DNA of 64,000 nt from Bog-756 sp963699055 (GCA_963699055.1 CAVOTA010000004.1:186001-250000), one strand, 5' to 3'. Positions 50,831-58,989 are shown, numbered from the stretch's first letter. Translations and numbers: made by a program. The notes: generated by a model from the sequence alone, not told the origin.

Positions 50831-51219
50831 CGACCGTGCCCCCGTCCGTCCGGGGTGACGCCGGCGGTGACGCCGTCGGTGACACCGGATCCCGCCCATG
50901 GGGCAGCTTCACCGTGCTGGAGGAGCAGCCAGGGCACAAGGTGAAGCGGCTCGAGGTCCTCCCCGGCCGACGCCTCAGCTCCCAGCGGCACCGCCGCCGC
51001 TGCGAGCACTGGTACGTGGTCTCGGGTCGGGCCTCCATCCAGCTCGACGGACAGCCGTGGGAGCTCGGGCCCGGCGGTGCCGCCGACATCCCGCGCGGAT
51101 CGCTGCACCGTCTGGCCAACGAGGGTCTGGACGTGCTGGTCCTGATCGAGGTCCAGCGGGGCGACTACTTCGGCGAGGACGACATCGAGCGGTTCGACGA
51201 CGACTTCGGACGGGTCTGA
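50827..51219 (+). CDS. Cupin-domain protein, mannose-6-phosphate isomerase type II-like
   Basis: A 130-residue single cupin. PWGSFTVLEEQPGHKVKRLEVLPGRRLSSQRHRRRCEHWYVVSGRASI is the beginning of the ManC/AlgA isomerase domain, with His in the usual QRHRxRxEHWxVVxG metal motif, then PRGSLHRLANEG. Fused forms have an N-terminal GDP-mannose pyrophosphorylase. Here only the isomerase half exists. It is coupled to the GT2 gene and may feed mannose-type donors. Confidence 0.87.
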   Translation: MTTVPPSVRGDAGGDAVGDTGSRPWGSFTVLEEQPGHKVKRLEVLPGRRLSSQRHRRRCEHWYVVSGRASIQLDGQPWELGPGGAADIPRGSLHRLANEGLDVLVLIEVQRGDYFGEDDIERFDDDFGRV

Positions 51220-51250
51220 CCCCCTGGTCGGGCCGACTGCGGGACGGGCC

Positions 51251-51325
51251 GGACGGGCCGGACGTCGGACAGGCCGGACGGGCCGGACGTCGGACAGGCC
51301 GGACGGGCCGGACGTCGGACCCGGG
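51251..51325. repeat. 25-bp tandem repeats in a convergent gap
   Basis: Nearly three copies of a unit made of GGACGGGCC, GGACGTC and GGACAGGCC start at 51251, 51276 and 51301, between the ends of the cupin and acyltransferase genes. Copies one and two are identical. The role is unknown. Confidence 0.8.
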
Positions 51326-51361
51326 CGCGGCGGGCATCGGACCCGGGCATGGCGGGCGGCC

Positions 51362-51967
51362 TCAGTTCGGTGGTGCAAGCTCACGCAGGAGTTTGGCCGG
51401 CACGCCGCCGTAGAGTGCGTGCGCATCGCAGTCCCGGTGCACGACCGCCCCGGCGGCGATGATGGCGCCGTCCCCGATGGTGACCCCGGGCAGGACGGTG
51501 ACGTTGCTGCCGATCCACACACCCGTCCCGATGGTGATGGGCAGCTGGAACTGCTCGCCGGCACGGATGGCGGCGTCGTCGGTGCGGTGGTTCGCCGTGA
51601 TGAGCGACACCCCGTAGCCGATCCCGCAGTCCCGTCCGATGGCGACCGGGCCCGTGCAGTCGATCAGGCACCGGGCATTGACGGTGGTGCCGCCGCCGAT
51701 GGTGAGCCGGGAACCACGGATCCACACGCCGGGGGCGACGGCCGCTCCCGGCGATACGTCGAGCCCGGCGAGCCGGAGGGCCATCACCCGGAACAGCGCC
51801 GGGCACGCCGAGGAGGCCGCCAGCGTGTTCACCAGGAGGTCGAAGGGCCACCTCCGGAGTTCGCGCCCCAGACGACGCAGCGGCGGGGCGGCCCGCCGTA
51901 ACAGGTCACCGGTCGGGGCCCCGTCGCCCCCGGGTCGGGACTCCGGACCGTCCTCAGCCACGGGCAC
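51362..51967 (-). CDS. Left-handed beta-helix (hexapeptide) acyltransferase
   Basis: A 201-residue hexapeptide-repeat acetyltransferase. The repeats run through VSPGAAVAPGVWIRG, LTIGGGTTVNARC, VAIGRDCGIGYGVSLIT and GTGVWIGSNVTVLPGVTIGDGAIIAAGAVV. ANHRTDD carries the catalytic His loop, and LYGGVPAKLLREL is the usual C-terminal end of the WcaF/NodL type. It may O-acetylate a sugar of the adjacent glycan. The GTG start overlaps the end of cimA by 14 bases, so it may be read from the leucine operon. Confidence 0.88.
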   Translation of the reverse strand: MPVAEDGPESRPGGDGAPTGDLLRRAAPPLRRLGRELRRWPFDLLVNTLAASSACPALFRVMALRLAGLDVSPGAAVAPGVWIRGSRLTIGGGTTVNARCLIDCTGPVAIGRDCGIGYGVSLITANHRTDDAAIRAGEQFQLPITIGTGVWIGSNVTVLPGVTIGDGAIIAAGAVVHRDCDAHALYGGVPAKLLRELAPPN

Positions 51968-53768
51968 CGTCGTCCGCGTGCGTATGGAGCAGCCCGTACA
52001 CGACCGAGTCGGCGAGGGCCTGCCACGATGCGGCGATGATGTTCTCCGACACCCCGATCGTGGTCCACGTGCGGTCGCCGTCGGTCGAGTCGATGAGGAC
52101 CCGCGTCACCGATCCGGTGCCCTTGGCCGAGTCGAGGACGCGCACCCGGTAGTCGACGAGGTGCACCCCGTCGAGGGCCGGGTAGCGGCTCCCGATGGCC
52201 GAGCGCAGCGCGCCGTCGAGGGCGTTCACCGGGCCGTTGCCCTCGGCGGTGGCGACGATCCGGTCGCCGCCCACCCGCACCTTCACCGTCGCCTCGGTGG
52301 ACAGCTCGTCCCCCTGGTCGGCGATGACCCGGTACGACTCGAGCTCGAAGAACGTCTGGCGCCATCCCGTCGAGTCGCGCAGCAGCAGTTCGAGCGAGCC
52401 GTCGGCCACCTCGAAGTGGTAGCCCTCGTACTCGAGCCGCTTCAGCGAGTCGAGCACGGAGGTCATGGCGTCCGAGTCGAGCTCCAGTCCCAGCTCCTCG
52501 GCCTTCATGGCCAGCGTCGACCGGCCGGCCATCTCCGAGACCACGAACCGGGTGCCGTTGCCTACCAGCCCGGGCGAGATGTGCTCGTAGGCGTCGGAGC
52601 GCCGGGCGATGGCCGAGGTGTGCAGGCCGGCCTTGTGGGCGAAGACCGAGGCGCCCACGAACGGCTGCTGGGGATCGGGCGCGATGTTGACGAGCTCGGC
52701 GATGTGGTGGGCCACCGGGGTCAGCAGCGACAGCCGGTCGGGCGGGATGGTGGCCACCTGCAGCTTGAGCGACAGGTCCGGCACCACGGCGGCCAGGTCG
52801 GCGTTGCCGGACCGCTCGCCGTAGCCGTTCACGCAGCCCTGGACGTGGGTGGCACCCACCGACACGCCGGCCAGCGAGTTGGCCACCGCGCAGCCACTGT
52901 CGTTGTGGAAGTGGACCCCGACCTGGCTCTCGAACCGGTCGAGCACCGTGGTGACGATGCGCTCCACCTCGAACGGCAGGGTGCCCCCGTTGGTGTCGCA
53001 CAGCACGAGGGTCTCCGCTCCGGCCTCCTCGGCCGCCTGCAGGATCCGGAGGGTGAACTCCGGGTTCGCCTTGTAGCCGTCGAAGAAGTGTTCGGCGTCG
53101 AGGAACACCCGCAGGTCGTTGGCCCGCAGGAAGGCGACCGAGTCCGCCACCATGGCCACCGCCTCGTCGAGGGTGGTCCGCAGGGCGTCGACCACGTGCA
53201 CCTCCGACGACTTGGCCACGATGCAGACCGCCTCGGTCCGGGCGTCGACCAGGTGCCGCAGTGTCTCGTCGTCCTCGGCGCGCACACCGGCGCGCCGGGT
53301 GGACCCGAAGGCCACGAGGGTGGCCCGCGCCAGCTGCAACTCCTTCGGGGCCCGGGCGAAGAACTCGGCGTCCTTCGGATTGGCGCCCGGCCACCCGCCC
53401 TCGATGAAGGTCACTCCCAGGTGGTCGAGCTGTTCGGCCACCCGGAGCTTGTCGTCCACCGTGAGGGACAGGCCCTCCTGCTGGGACCCGTCGCGCAGGG
53501 TCGTGTCGAACACGTCCACGGCCGACGGCAGGTCGGGCAGGTCGAAGTCGTGCCCGGCCCCCTCCCGCGGACCGTCGTCGTGGTCGCGGTCGTCGGGCCC
53601 GTGGTCGTGGTCCGGACCGGCCCGTCGCCCGTGGGCATGGGCCTCCTGCCCGGGCGTCAGCGGGTGGCTGTGGGCGGGGCCGCCGCCGTGGCGGTGGGTG
53701 TGGCCGTGGCCGCCGGCCCGCCCTGCGGCGTACGACTCGTCGGCCAGCGTGGGACCGTCACTCGACAT
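51954..53768 (-). CDS. cimA: (R)-citramalate synthase with His-rich N-terminal extension
   Basis: A 604-residue enzyme of the homocitrate/isopropylmalate synthase family. It condenses pyruvate and acetyl-CoA to citramalate for isoleucine. VDVFDTTLRDGSQQEGLSLTVDDKL begins the catalytic TIM barrel at residue 84. VLCDTNGGTLP, VGVHFHNDSGCAVANSLAGV, NGYGERSGNADL and VFAHKAGLHTSA follow, and the C-terminal LeuA-type dimer domain ends the protein. Residues 20-75 hold 12 His with many Asp and Gly (HGHTHRHGG, HDHGPDD), absent from usual CimA. The ATG overlaps the ilvE stop by 11 bases. A GTG at residue 84 (position 53519) would give a normal-length protein but has no ribosome site. Confidence 0.9.
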   Translation of the reverse strand: MSSDGPTLADESYAAGRAGGHGHTHRHGGGPAHSHPLTPGQEAHAHGRRAGPDHDHGPDDRDHDDGPREGAGHDFDLPDLPSAVDVFDTTLRDGSQQEGLSLTVDDKLRVAEQLDHLGVTFIEGGWPGANPKDAEFFARAPKELQLARATLVAFGSTRRAGVRAEDDETLRHLVDARTEAVCIVAKSSEVHVVDALRTTLDEAVAMVADSVAFLRANDLRVFLDAEHFFDGYKANPEFTLRILQAAEEAGAETLVLCDTNGGTLPFEVERIVTTVLDRFESQVGVHFHNDSGCAVANSLAGVSVGATHVQGCVNGYGERSGNADLAAVVPDLSLKLQVATIPPDRLSLLTPVAHHIAELVNIAPDPQQPFVGASVFAHKAGLHTSAIARRSDAYEHISPGLVGNGTRFVVSEMAGRSTLAMKAEELGLELDSDAMTSVLDSLKRLEYEGYHFEVADGSLELLLRDSTGWRQTFFELESYRVIADQGDELSTEATVKVRVGGDRIVATAEGNGPVNALDGALRSAIGSRYPALDGVHLVDYRVRVLDSAKGTGSVTRVLIDSTDGDRTWTTIGVSENIIAASWQALADSVVYGLLHTHADDGARG

Positions 53769-54687
53769 AGTCCAGCCAGTCCTTGTAGCGGTCCACCTCG
53801 CCGCGCACGGTGGCGAAGTAGGTCTGCTGGATCTGCTGGGTGATCGGGCCCGGCTTGCCCGCCCCGACGACGCGGTCGTCGACGGCGCGGATGGGCACCA
53901 CCTCGGCGGCGGTCCCGGTGAGGAACGCCTCGTCGGCGGTGTACAGGTCGGTCCGGATCAGCTGCTGGTAGTGCACCTCGTGCCCGAGGTCGCGGGCGAT
54001 GGTCTCCACCGACTTCTGGGTGATGCCCTCCAGTGCGCCGGAGTCCGAACTCGGCGGCGTGAGCAGCCTGCCGTCACGCACCACGAAGATGTTCTCGCCC
54101 GTGCACTCGCTGACGTTGCCGTCGGGCGCCAGCAGGATCGCCTCGTCGTAGCCGGCCTTGATGGCCTCGACCTTGGCCAGCGACGAGTTCACGTACATCC
54201 CGGTGCCCTTGGCCGCGGTCGGGACGGCGTTGGGGTCGTGGCGCCGCCACGACGAGATCTTCATCGACACGCCGTTGGCCACGCCCTCGTCACCCAGGTA
54301 CGTGCCCCACGGCCAGCAGGCGATCGAGACGTTCACCGGCGACGGCATCGGGTTCAGGCCCATCTCCCCGTAGCCCAGGTAGACGAGCGGCCGGATGTAG
54401 CACCCGTCGTCCATGCCGTTGACCCGGACCAGCTCGCGGGTGGACTCGACCACCTCGTCGACGCTGAAGGGGATGTCGATGAGGAAGACCGACGCCGACA
54501 CGAAGAGCCGCTCGATGTGGTCGCGCAGCCGGAACACGGCCACGCCCCGGTCGGTCGGGTAGGCCCGGATGCCCTCGAACACGCCGGAGCCGTAGTGCAT
54601 GGTGTGGGTGAGCACGTGCACGGTGGCGTCGGCCCAGTCGACGAACTCGCCGTCCATCCAGATCTTCTCGGTGGGGGTGATGGGCAT
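53758..54687 (-). CDS. ilvE: Branched-chain amino acid aminotransferase
   Basis: A 309-residue class IV PLP aminotransferase. IWMDGEFVDWADATVHVLTHTMHYGSGVFEGIRAY is the start of the BCAT fold. Lys160 (TAAKGTGMYVNSSLAK) is the Schiff-base residue, NVSECTGENIFVVRDG the PLP-phosphate region and TGTAAEVVPI the C-terminal motif. It makes the last step of leucine, isoleucine and valine synthesis with glutamate as donor. It lies 3 bases after leuB and overlaps cimA, so all are in one operon. Confidence 0.95.
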   Translation of the reverse strand: MPITPTEKIWMDGEFVDWADATVHVLTHTMHYGSGVFEGIRAYPTDRGVAVFRLRDHIERLFVSASVFLIDIPFSVDEVVESTRELVRVNGMDDGCYIRPLVYLGYGEMGLNPMPSPVNVSIACWPWGTYLGDEGVANGVSMKISSWRRHDPNAVPTAAKGTGMYVNSSLAKVEAIKAGYDEAILLAPDGNVSECTGENIFVVRDGRLLTPPSSDSGALEGITQKSVETIARDLGHEVHYQQLIRTDLYTADEAFLTGTAAEVVPIRAVDDRVVGAGKPGPITQQIQQTYFATVRGEVDRYKDWLDYVE

Positions 54688-54690
54688 GAC

Positions 54691-55710
54691 TCAGAGCCTT
54701 TCTGCGATGGCGTCGCCGATCTCGGAGGTCGAGAGCGTCGGGTCGGGGGTGGAGTCGATGAAGTCGGTGACCGCGGTGGTCACCCGGGCGGCGGCGTCGG
54801 TCTCGCCGAGGAAGTCGAGCAGCAGTGCGGCCGAGCGGATGGCGGCGGCCGGGTTGGCCTTGCCGGTCCCGGCGATGTCGTTGGCGGCCCCGTGTACGGG
54901 CTCGAACATCGAGGGGCCGGTCCGGTCCGGGTTGAGGTTGGCCGAGGCGGCGTAGCCGATCCCGCCGGCCACGGCTCCCGCCAGGTCGGTGATGATGTCG
55001 CCGAACAGGTTGTCGGTCACGATCACGTCGTAGCGGGCCGGGTTCTCCACGAGGTAGATGCAGGTGGCGTCCACGTGGTTGTAGTCACGGGTGACCCCCG
55101 GGAACCCGGGTGCCACCTCGTCGACCGTGCGCTGCCACAGGTCGCCGGCGAAGGTGAGCACATTGGTCTTGTGCACCAGCGTCAGGTGGCCGCGCTGGCG
55201 GGTGGTGGCCAGGTCGAAGGCGTAGCGCACACACCGCTCGACGCCGTGGCGGGTGTTGACCGACCCCTGGGTGGCCACCTCGAACGGGGTGCCCTTGCGG
55301 AGGAACCCGCCCTCGCCGGCGTAGGTGCCCTCGGTGTTCTCGCGGATCACCACGAAGTCGCACCCGGGGGCCAGCGACCCGGGCACCCCGCGGAACGGGC
55401 GGAGGTTGATGTAGAGGTCGAGGGCGAACCGCAGCTTCAGCAGCATGCCCCGCTCGAGGGTGCCCGGAGGGACCTCGGTCGAGCCGACGGGGGCACCGAT
55501 GGCCCCGAGGAGCACGGCGTCCTGGCCGCGCAGCTCCTCGAGCACGCTGTCGGGGAGGATGTCACCGGTGCGGATGTAGCGGTCCGCGCCCAGGTCGTAC
55601 TCGGTCGTGTCGAGGGCGACCCCGGCGGCGGCCACCACCTTGAGGGCCTCGGCGGTGACCTCGGGGCCGATGCCGTCGCCGCCGATCACGCCAACCTTGT
55701 ACTTGCTCAC
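54691..55710 (-). CDS. leuB: 3-isopropylmalate dehydrogenase
   Basis: A 339-residue decarboxylating dehydrogenase. VGVIGGDGIGPEVTAEALKVV is the N-terminal signature, LLKLRFALDLYINLRPFRGVPG the substrate-binding Arg region, VVIRENTEGTYAGEGG and DVIVTDNLFGDIITDLAGAVAGGIG the metal/substrate motif with acidic ligands, and EPVHGAANDIAGTGKANPAA the NAD site. It catalyses the third step of leucine synthesis; a LeuB-type enzyme can also act on beta-methylmalate from the citramalate route. The GTG at 55710 has AAGGA upstream. Its transcript starts 223 bases upstream with an attenuator. Confidence 0.94.
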   Translation of the reverse strand: MSKYKVGVIGGDGIGPEVTAEALKVVAAAGVALDTTEYDLGADRYIRTGDILPDSVLEELRGQDAVLLGAIGAPVGSTEVPPGTLERGMLLKLRFALDLYINLRPFRGVPGSLAPGCDFVVIRENTEGTYAGEGGFLRKGTPFEVATQGSVNTRHGVERCVRYAFDLATTRQRGHLTLVHKTNVLTFAGDLWQRTVDEVAPGFPGVTRDYNHVDATCIYLVENPARYDVIVTDNLFGDIITDLAGAVAGGIGYAASANLNPDRTGPSMFEPVHGAANDIAGTGKANPAAAIRSAALLLDFLGETDAAARVTTAVTDFIDSTPDPTLSTSEIGDAIAERL

Positions 55711-55827
55711 GTTCTGCTGTCCTTCTCTTCTCGGTCCCGGGTCCAGGACCCGGGGGTCTGCCCGGTGGTTCCGGGCCCCGGTCGCCCGGGTCCCGCCGGG
55801 CCGCTGGCGCACCCCGTCCGGAAATTG

Positions 55828-55852
55828 AAAAACCGTCCACCAGGTGGACGGT
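55828..55852 (-). terminator. U-tailed hairpin between the leader peptide and leuB (attenuator)
   Basis: On the minus strand ACCGTCCA and TGGACGGT form an 8-bp stem with a 5-base loop, followed at once by a run of five T residues. It lies after the leader peptide stop and before leuB. Inside an operon leader this is the form of an intrinsic terminator, hence an attenuator. Confidence 0.8.
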
Positions 55853-55882
55853 CAGGAGGCACGCACCGGGATCGGCGGGTGC

Positions 55883-55933
55883 CTAGTCGATAATGCTTAC
55901 GGTGACGCGTCGGGACGACGGGCGGCGCTGCAT
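55883..55933 (-). CDS. Leader peptide of the leuB operon (16 residues)
   Basis: A small reading frame, MQRRPSSRRVTVSIID, ends in Val-Thr-Val-Ser-Ile-Ile just before its stop. Four of the last seven codons are branched-chain amino acids. Its ATG falls 6 bases after a good -10 box, so the transcript probably begins at the A of ATG and the peptide is translated leaderless. It sits 31 bases upstream of the hairpin. The predicted role is ribosome stalling on Val/Ile codons when charged tRNA is scarce, allowing read-through into leuB-ilvE-cimA. Confidence 0.72.
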   Translation of the reverse strand: MQRRPSSRRVTVSIID

Positions 55934-55968
55934 CCCTCCAGTGTCGCCGTTGCGTGCACCGTCGTCAA
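55934..55968 (-). promoter_or_regulatory. Promoter of the leuB leader, TTGACG-N17-GACACT
   Basis: Reading the minus strand, TTGACG (55963-55968) is followed by exactly 17 bases and GACACT (55940-55945). The predicted start of transcription is the A of the leader-peptide ATG at 55933. This is the clearest sigma-70-type promoter I find in the window. Confidence 0.75.
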
Positions 55969-56639
55969 CCCCGGGACCCGTCGTCGGGACCCGTCCACCC
56001 GCCCGCCGGGCCCGGCAGGAGGTGCAGGTCCTCCCAGGCCACTGCCCCCTCGCGCAGGCAGCGGGTGGCGGGACCCCGGCACTCGACCACGGTCGACGGC
56101 ACCCCGGCGCAGGTGCCGCCGTCGAGCACCATCGCCGGCTGGTCCGCACCGGCGAAGGCGGCGACCACCTCGGCGGCCGTCGTGGCCGGCGGCGCCCCGT
56201 GGAGGTTGGCGCTGGTGACGGCCAGCGGGCCCAGCAGCTCGCACAGCGCGGTCACCACCGGGTGGGCGGGCCATCGGACCCCGACCGTGTGGCGGGCCGC
56301 AGGGGGCCCGCCGAGGTCCACGGTGAACGCGCGCCGGCGCGGCACGACGAGGGTGAGCGGGCCGGGCCAGCACCGGGCGGCCAGTGCCGAGGCGGCGGGA
56401 CCGAGCCGGCCGGCCACCAGCGCCACCTGCACGGGTCCGGCCACCAGCACCGGCAGGGGGACGTCGTCCGGGCGGCCCTTGAGGGCGAACAGGCGGGCCA
56501 CCGCCTCGGGCTGGGTCGGGTCGACGGCCAGCCCGTAGACCGTGTCGGTGGGCACGGCCACCACGGCCCCGTCGGCCAGGAGCCCGGCCGCCCGGTGCAG
56601 CGCACCCGACTCCCCCGCCGCCACCGGCTCGGCGCTCAC
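55965..56639 (-). CDS. tsaC: L-threonylcarbamoyladenylate synthase (Sua5/YciO/YrdC family)
   Basis: A 224-residue YrdC-domain protein. GAVVAVPTDTVYGLAVDPTQPEAVARLFALKGRPDDVPLPVLV is the ATP/threonine site, then CWPGPLTLVVPRRR, TVGVRWPAHPVV and LGPLAVTSANLHGAPP. It forms threonylcarbamoyl-AMP for the t6A37 modification of ANN-decoding tRNAs. It lacks the C-terminal Sua5 domain, so it is the TsaC form. The GTG start overlaps the prmC stop (GTGA). Its end slightly overlaps the leuB leader promoter region. Confidence 0.92.
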   Translation of the reverse strand: MSAEPVAAGESGALHRAAGLLADGAVVAVPTDTVYGLAVDPTQPEAVARLFALKGRPDDVPLPVLVAGPVQVALVAGRLGPAASALAARCWPGPLTLVVPRRRAFTVDLGGPPAARHTVGVRWPAHPVVTALCELLGPLAVTSANLHGAPPATTAAEVVAAFAGADQPAMVLDGGTCAGVPSTVVECRGPATRCLREGAVAWEDLHLLPGPAGGWTGPDDGSRG

Positions 56640-57559
56640 CGGGTCGCCACCAGCATCCGCAGGCGGCCGGCCAGGTCGCGTGCCGTGCCGACCGGGGTGA
56701 ACCCGGACCGTCGGGCGACGTCGATGGCCCCGTAGGCCTGGGACGGCGCCAGTTCGACCACCAGCGCGCCACCCGGGCGCAGCCACCGGCCAGCGCCGGT
56801 GACCACCGCCTCCACCTCGGCCATGCCGGCCACACCGGAGGCGCCCCGCGGGGCGACGAGGGCACCCAGCGGTTCCCACTCGCGCACGGTGGGGTCGAGC
56901 GACGCCAGCTCCTCCTCGGCGACGTAGGGCGGGTTGGACACCACCAGGTCCACCCGCCGGGCCAGCCGCCCGGGCAGGGCGTCGAACCACGACCCCTCGG
57001 CCAGGGTGACCCGGGCGGCGGCGGCCGGATCGCGCTCCCCCACGGCCGCCAGATTGACCCGGGCCACGTCCAGGGCGTCGTCCGACCGGTCCGTCCCCCA
57101 CACCTCGAGCCGTGTCGGGGCGACCCGTCCGGCCCCCTCGGTGGCCAACGACAGGGCGATGGCACCCGAGCCGGTCCCGAGGTCGACGCAGACCAGCGGG
57201 CCGTCGCCGGTACGTCCCGCGGCCACGCGGAGCAGCTCGCCCAGGGCCACCTCCACCACCTGCTCGGTCTCGGGCCGGGGGATCAGCACCCGCCGGTCGA
57301 CAGCCAGCTCGAGCGTCCGGAACGCCCACGTGCCCAGCACGTACTGGAGCGGTTCGCCGCCCGCCCGACGCTCGGCCAGGGCCAGGGCGGCCGCCCGCAC
57401 CGCGGTGGGGTCGTCGGCTCCGTCGGCACCGGCCCCGGCCACGTGGGCCACGATCCAGGTCGCCTCCTGACGCGAGCCGACACGCCCGGCCACCTCCGTC
57501 GTCAGGTCGGCGGGCGCGGTCACGTCCACGGGCGCGGTGGGGTCGTCGGGGTCCACCAC
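56636..57559 (-). CDS. prmC: Peptide chain release factor N5-glutamine methyltransferase
   Basis: A 307-residue SAM-dependent methyltransferase that modifies the Gln of the GGQ motif in release factors. The N-terminal helical domain has GEPLQYVLGTWAF, the Rossmann domain has LIPRPETEQVV, CVDLGTGSGAIALSLA (SAM loop) and VVSNPPYV, the catalytic NPPY motif. It lies directly after prfA, its substrate gene, 10 bases downstream, and is coupled to tsaC. The start is a GTG; a second GTG follows immediately. Confidence 0.95.
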   Translation of the reverse strand: MVDPDDPTAPVDVTAPADLTTEVAGRVGSRQEATWIVAHVAGAGADGADDPTAVRAAALALAERRAGGEPLQYVLGTWAFRTLELAVDRRVLIPRPETEQVVEVALGELLRVAAGRTGDGPLVCVDLGTGSGAIALSLATEGAGRVAPTRLEVWGTDRSDDALDVARVNLAAVGERDPAAAARVTLAEGSWFDALPGRLARRVDLVVSNPPYVAEEELASLDPTVREWEPLGALVAPRGASGVAGMAEVEAVVTGAGRWLRPGGALVVELAPSQAYGAIDVARRSGFTPVGTARDLAGRLRMLVATR

Positions 57560-57569
57560 GACGTCGACC

Positions 57570-58646
57570 TCAGCCGTCGTCCAGCTGCCGGTACCGCTTG
57601 TCGGCCATGAGTGCGTCGGTCAGCTCGTCGAGGTCACCCATGAGGATGCGGTCCAGCTTGTGGAGGGTCAGCTTGATCCGGTGGTCCGTGACCCGGTTCT
57701 CCTTGAAGTTGTAGGTCCGGATCTTCTCGGACCGGCCGCCCCCGCCCACCTGGCTCCTACGCTGCTCGGACAACTCGGCCGCCTGGCGGTCCTGCTCGGC
57801 CTTCAACAGGCGCGACCGCAGCACGATCATGGCCTTGGCCCGGTTCTGGATCTGGCTCTTCTCGTCCTGCATGGCGACGACGATGCCGGTCGGCAGGTGG
57901 GTGATGCGGACGGCCGAATCGGTGGTGTTCACCGACTGCCCGCCCGGTCCCGTCGACCGGTACACGTCGATCTTGAGATCGGCCGGGTCGATGTCGACAT
58001 CGACCTCCTCGGCCTCGGGCAGGACGGTGACCGCGGCCGACGAGGTGTGGATCCGCCCCTGGGACTCGGTGACCGGGACCCGCTGGACCCGGTGGGGTCC
58101 GCCCTCGTGCTCGAGGCGCAGCCAGGCGTCGTCCCCCTTGACCAGGAAGGTGATCTCGTTCAGGCCGTCGCGCTCGGACGGGCTCGACGACAGCACCTCG
58201 ACCTTCCACCCCTTGGACGCGGCGTAGCGGGTGTACATCTCGTAGAGGTCCTTGGCGAACAGGTTCGCCTCCTCGCCACCCTCCGCACCCCGGATCTCCA
58301 TGATCACGCTGCGCCCGGCGTTGGGGTCGCGGGGAACGAGCAGGAGGCGGAGCTCCTCCTCCAGGCGCTCGACGTCGGACTCGGCCTGGGCCACCTCGGC
58401 CTGGGCCAGCTCACGCTCGGCGCCGACGGAGTCGGCCACCATCCCCCGGGCCGTCTCGAGGTCGGCCGCCGACGACTCGAGGCTGCGGAAGCAGCGCACC
58501 ACCTCCTCGAGCTCCCGGTGGCGACGCGACACCTCCCGCAGGCGCTTCGGATCCGAGGACAGGTCCGGGTCGTTCAGCTCGCCCAGGACCGACTCGTACT
58601 CCTGCTCGAGCTCGACCAGACGGTCCCTCAGGCGGTCGTTGAGCAC
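57570..58646 (-). CDS. prfA: Peptide chain release factor 1
   Basis: A 358-residue class I release factor reading UAA and UAG. The recognition tripeptide is Pro-Val-Thr at 191-193 (RVPVTESQGRIHTS) and the GGQ hydrolysis motif is at 235-237 (STGPGGQSVNTTDS). ERDGLNEITFLVKGDDAWLRLEHEGGPHRVQR is typical of RF1. It starts at a GTG. It is in the order rpmE-prfA-prmC seen in many actinobacteria. Confidence 0.96.
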   Translation of the reverse strand: MLNDRLRDRLVELEQEYESVLGELNDPDLSSDPKRLREVSRRHRELEEVVRCFRSLESSAADLETARGMVADSVGAERELAQAEVAQAESDVERLEEELRLLLVPRDPNAGRSVIMEIRGAEGGEEANLFAKDLYEMYTRYAASKGWKVEVLSSSPSERDGLNEITFLVKGDDAWLRLEHEGGPHRVQRVPVTESQGRIHTSSAAVTVLPEAEEVDVDIDPADLKIDVYRSTGPGGQSVNTTDSAVRITHLPTGIVVAMQDEKSQIQNRAKAMIVLRSRLLKAEQDRQAAELSEQRRSQVGGGGRSEKIRTYNFKENRVTDHRIKLTLHKLDRILMGDLDELTDALMADKRYRQLDDG

Positions 58647-58752
58647 GGAGGAGAGGGTAGCGTCACCCGACCGTCACCCCGGCCGACGGGCACGGCACGG
58701 CGGATCGGGTGGTTGGTGGACACGGTGCCGACCGCACGGGTCGGCCGGGAGC

Positions 58753-58989
58753 TCAGTCCTCGGCCGGAGCGGCGGGCTTCTTCTTGCGCCCGCTGGCGGC
58801 GTAGCGGCGCTGGAAGCGCTCCACGCGACCGCCCGAGTCGACCAGCTTCTGCTTGCCGGTGAAGAAGGGGTGGCACTCGTTGCAGAGCTCGAGGGTGACC
58901 TCGGGCTTGGTCGAGCGGGTGGTGAAGGTGTTCCCGCACGAACAGCGCACCGTGGCCACGGTGTAGTCGGGGTGGATGTCGGTCTTCAT
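58753..58989 (-). CDS. rpmE: 50S ribosomal protein L31, zinc-binding type
   Basis: A 78-residue L31. MKTDIHPDYTVATVRCSCGNTFTTRST with CSC and LELCNECHPFFTGKQKLVDSGGRVERFQRRY with CNEC provide the four zinc ligands of the C+ form. A Lys/Pro/Ala tail ends the protein. C+ L31 needs zinc, and other paralogues usually replace it in zinc limitation. The start is at MKTDIH; an 11-residue upstream extension is not conserved. Confidence 0.96.
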   Translation of the reverse strand: MKTDIHPDYTVATVRCSCGNTFTTRSTKPEVTLELCNECHPFFTGKQKLVDSGGRVERFQRRYAASGRKKKPAAPAED

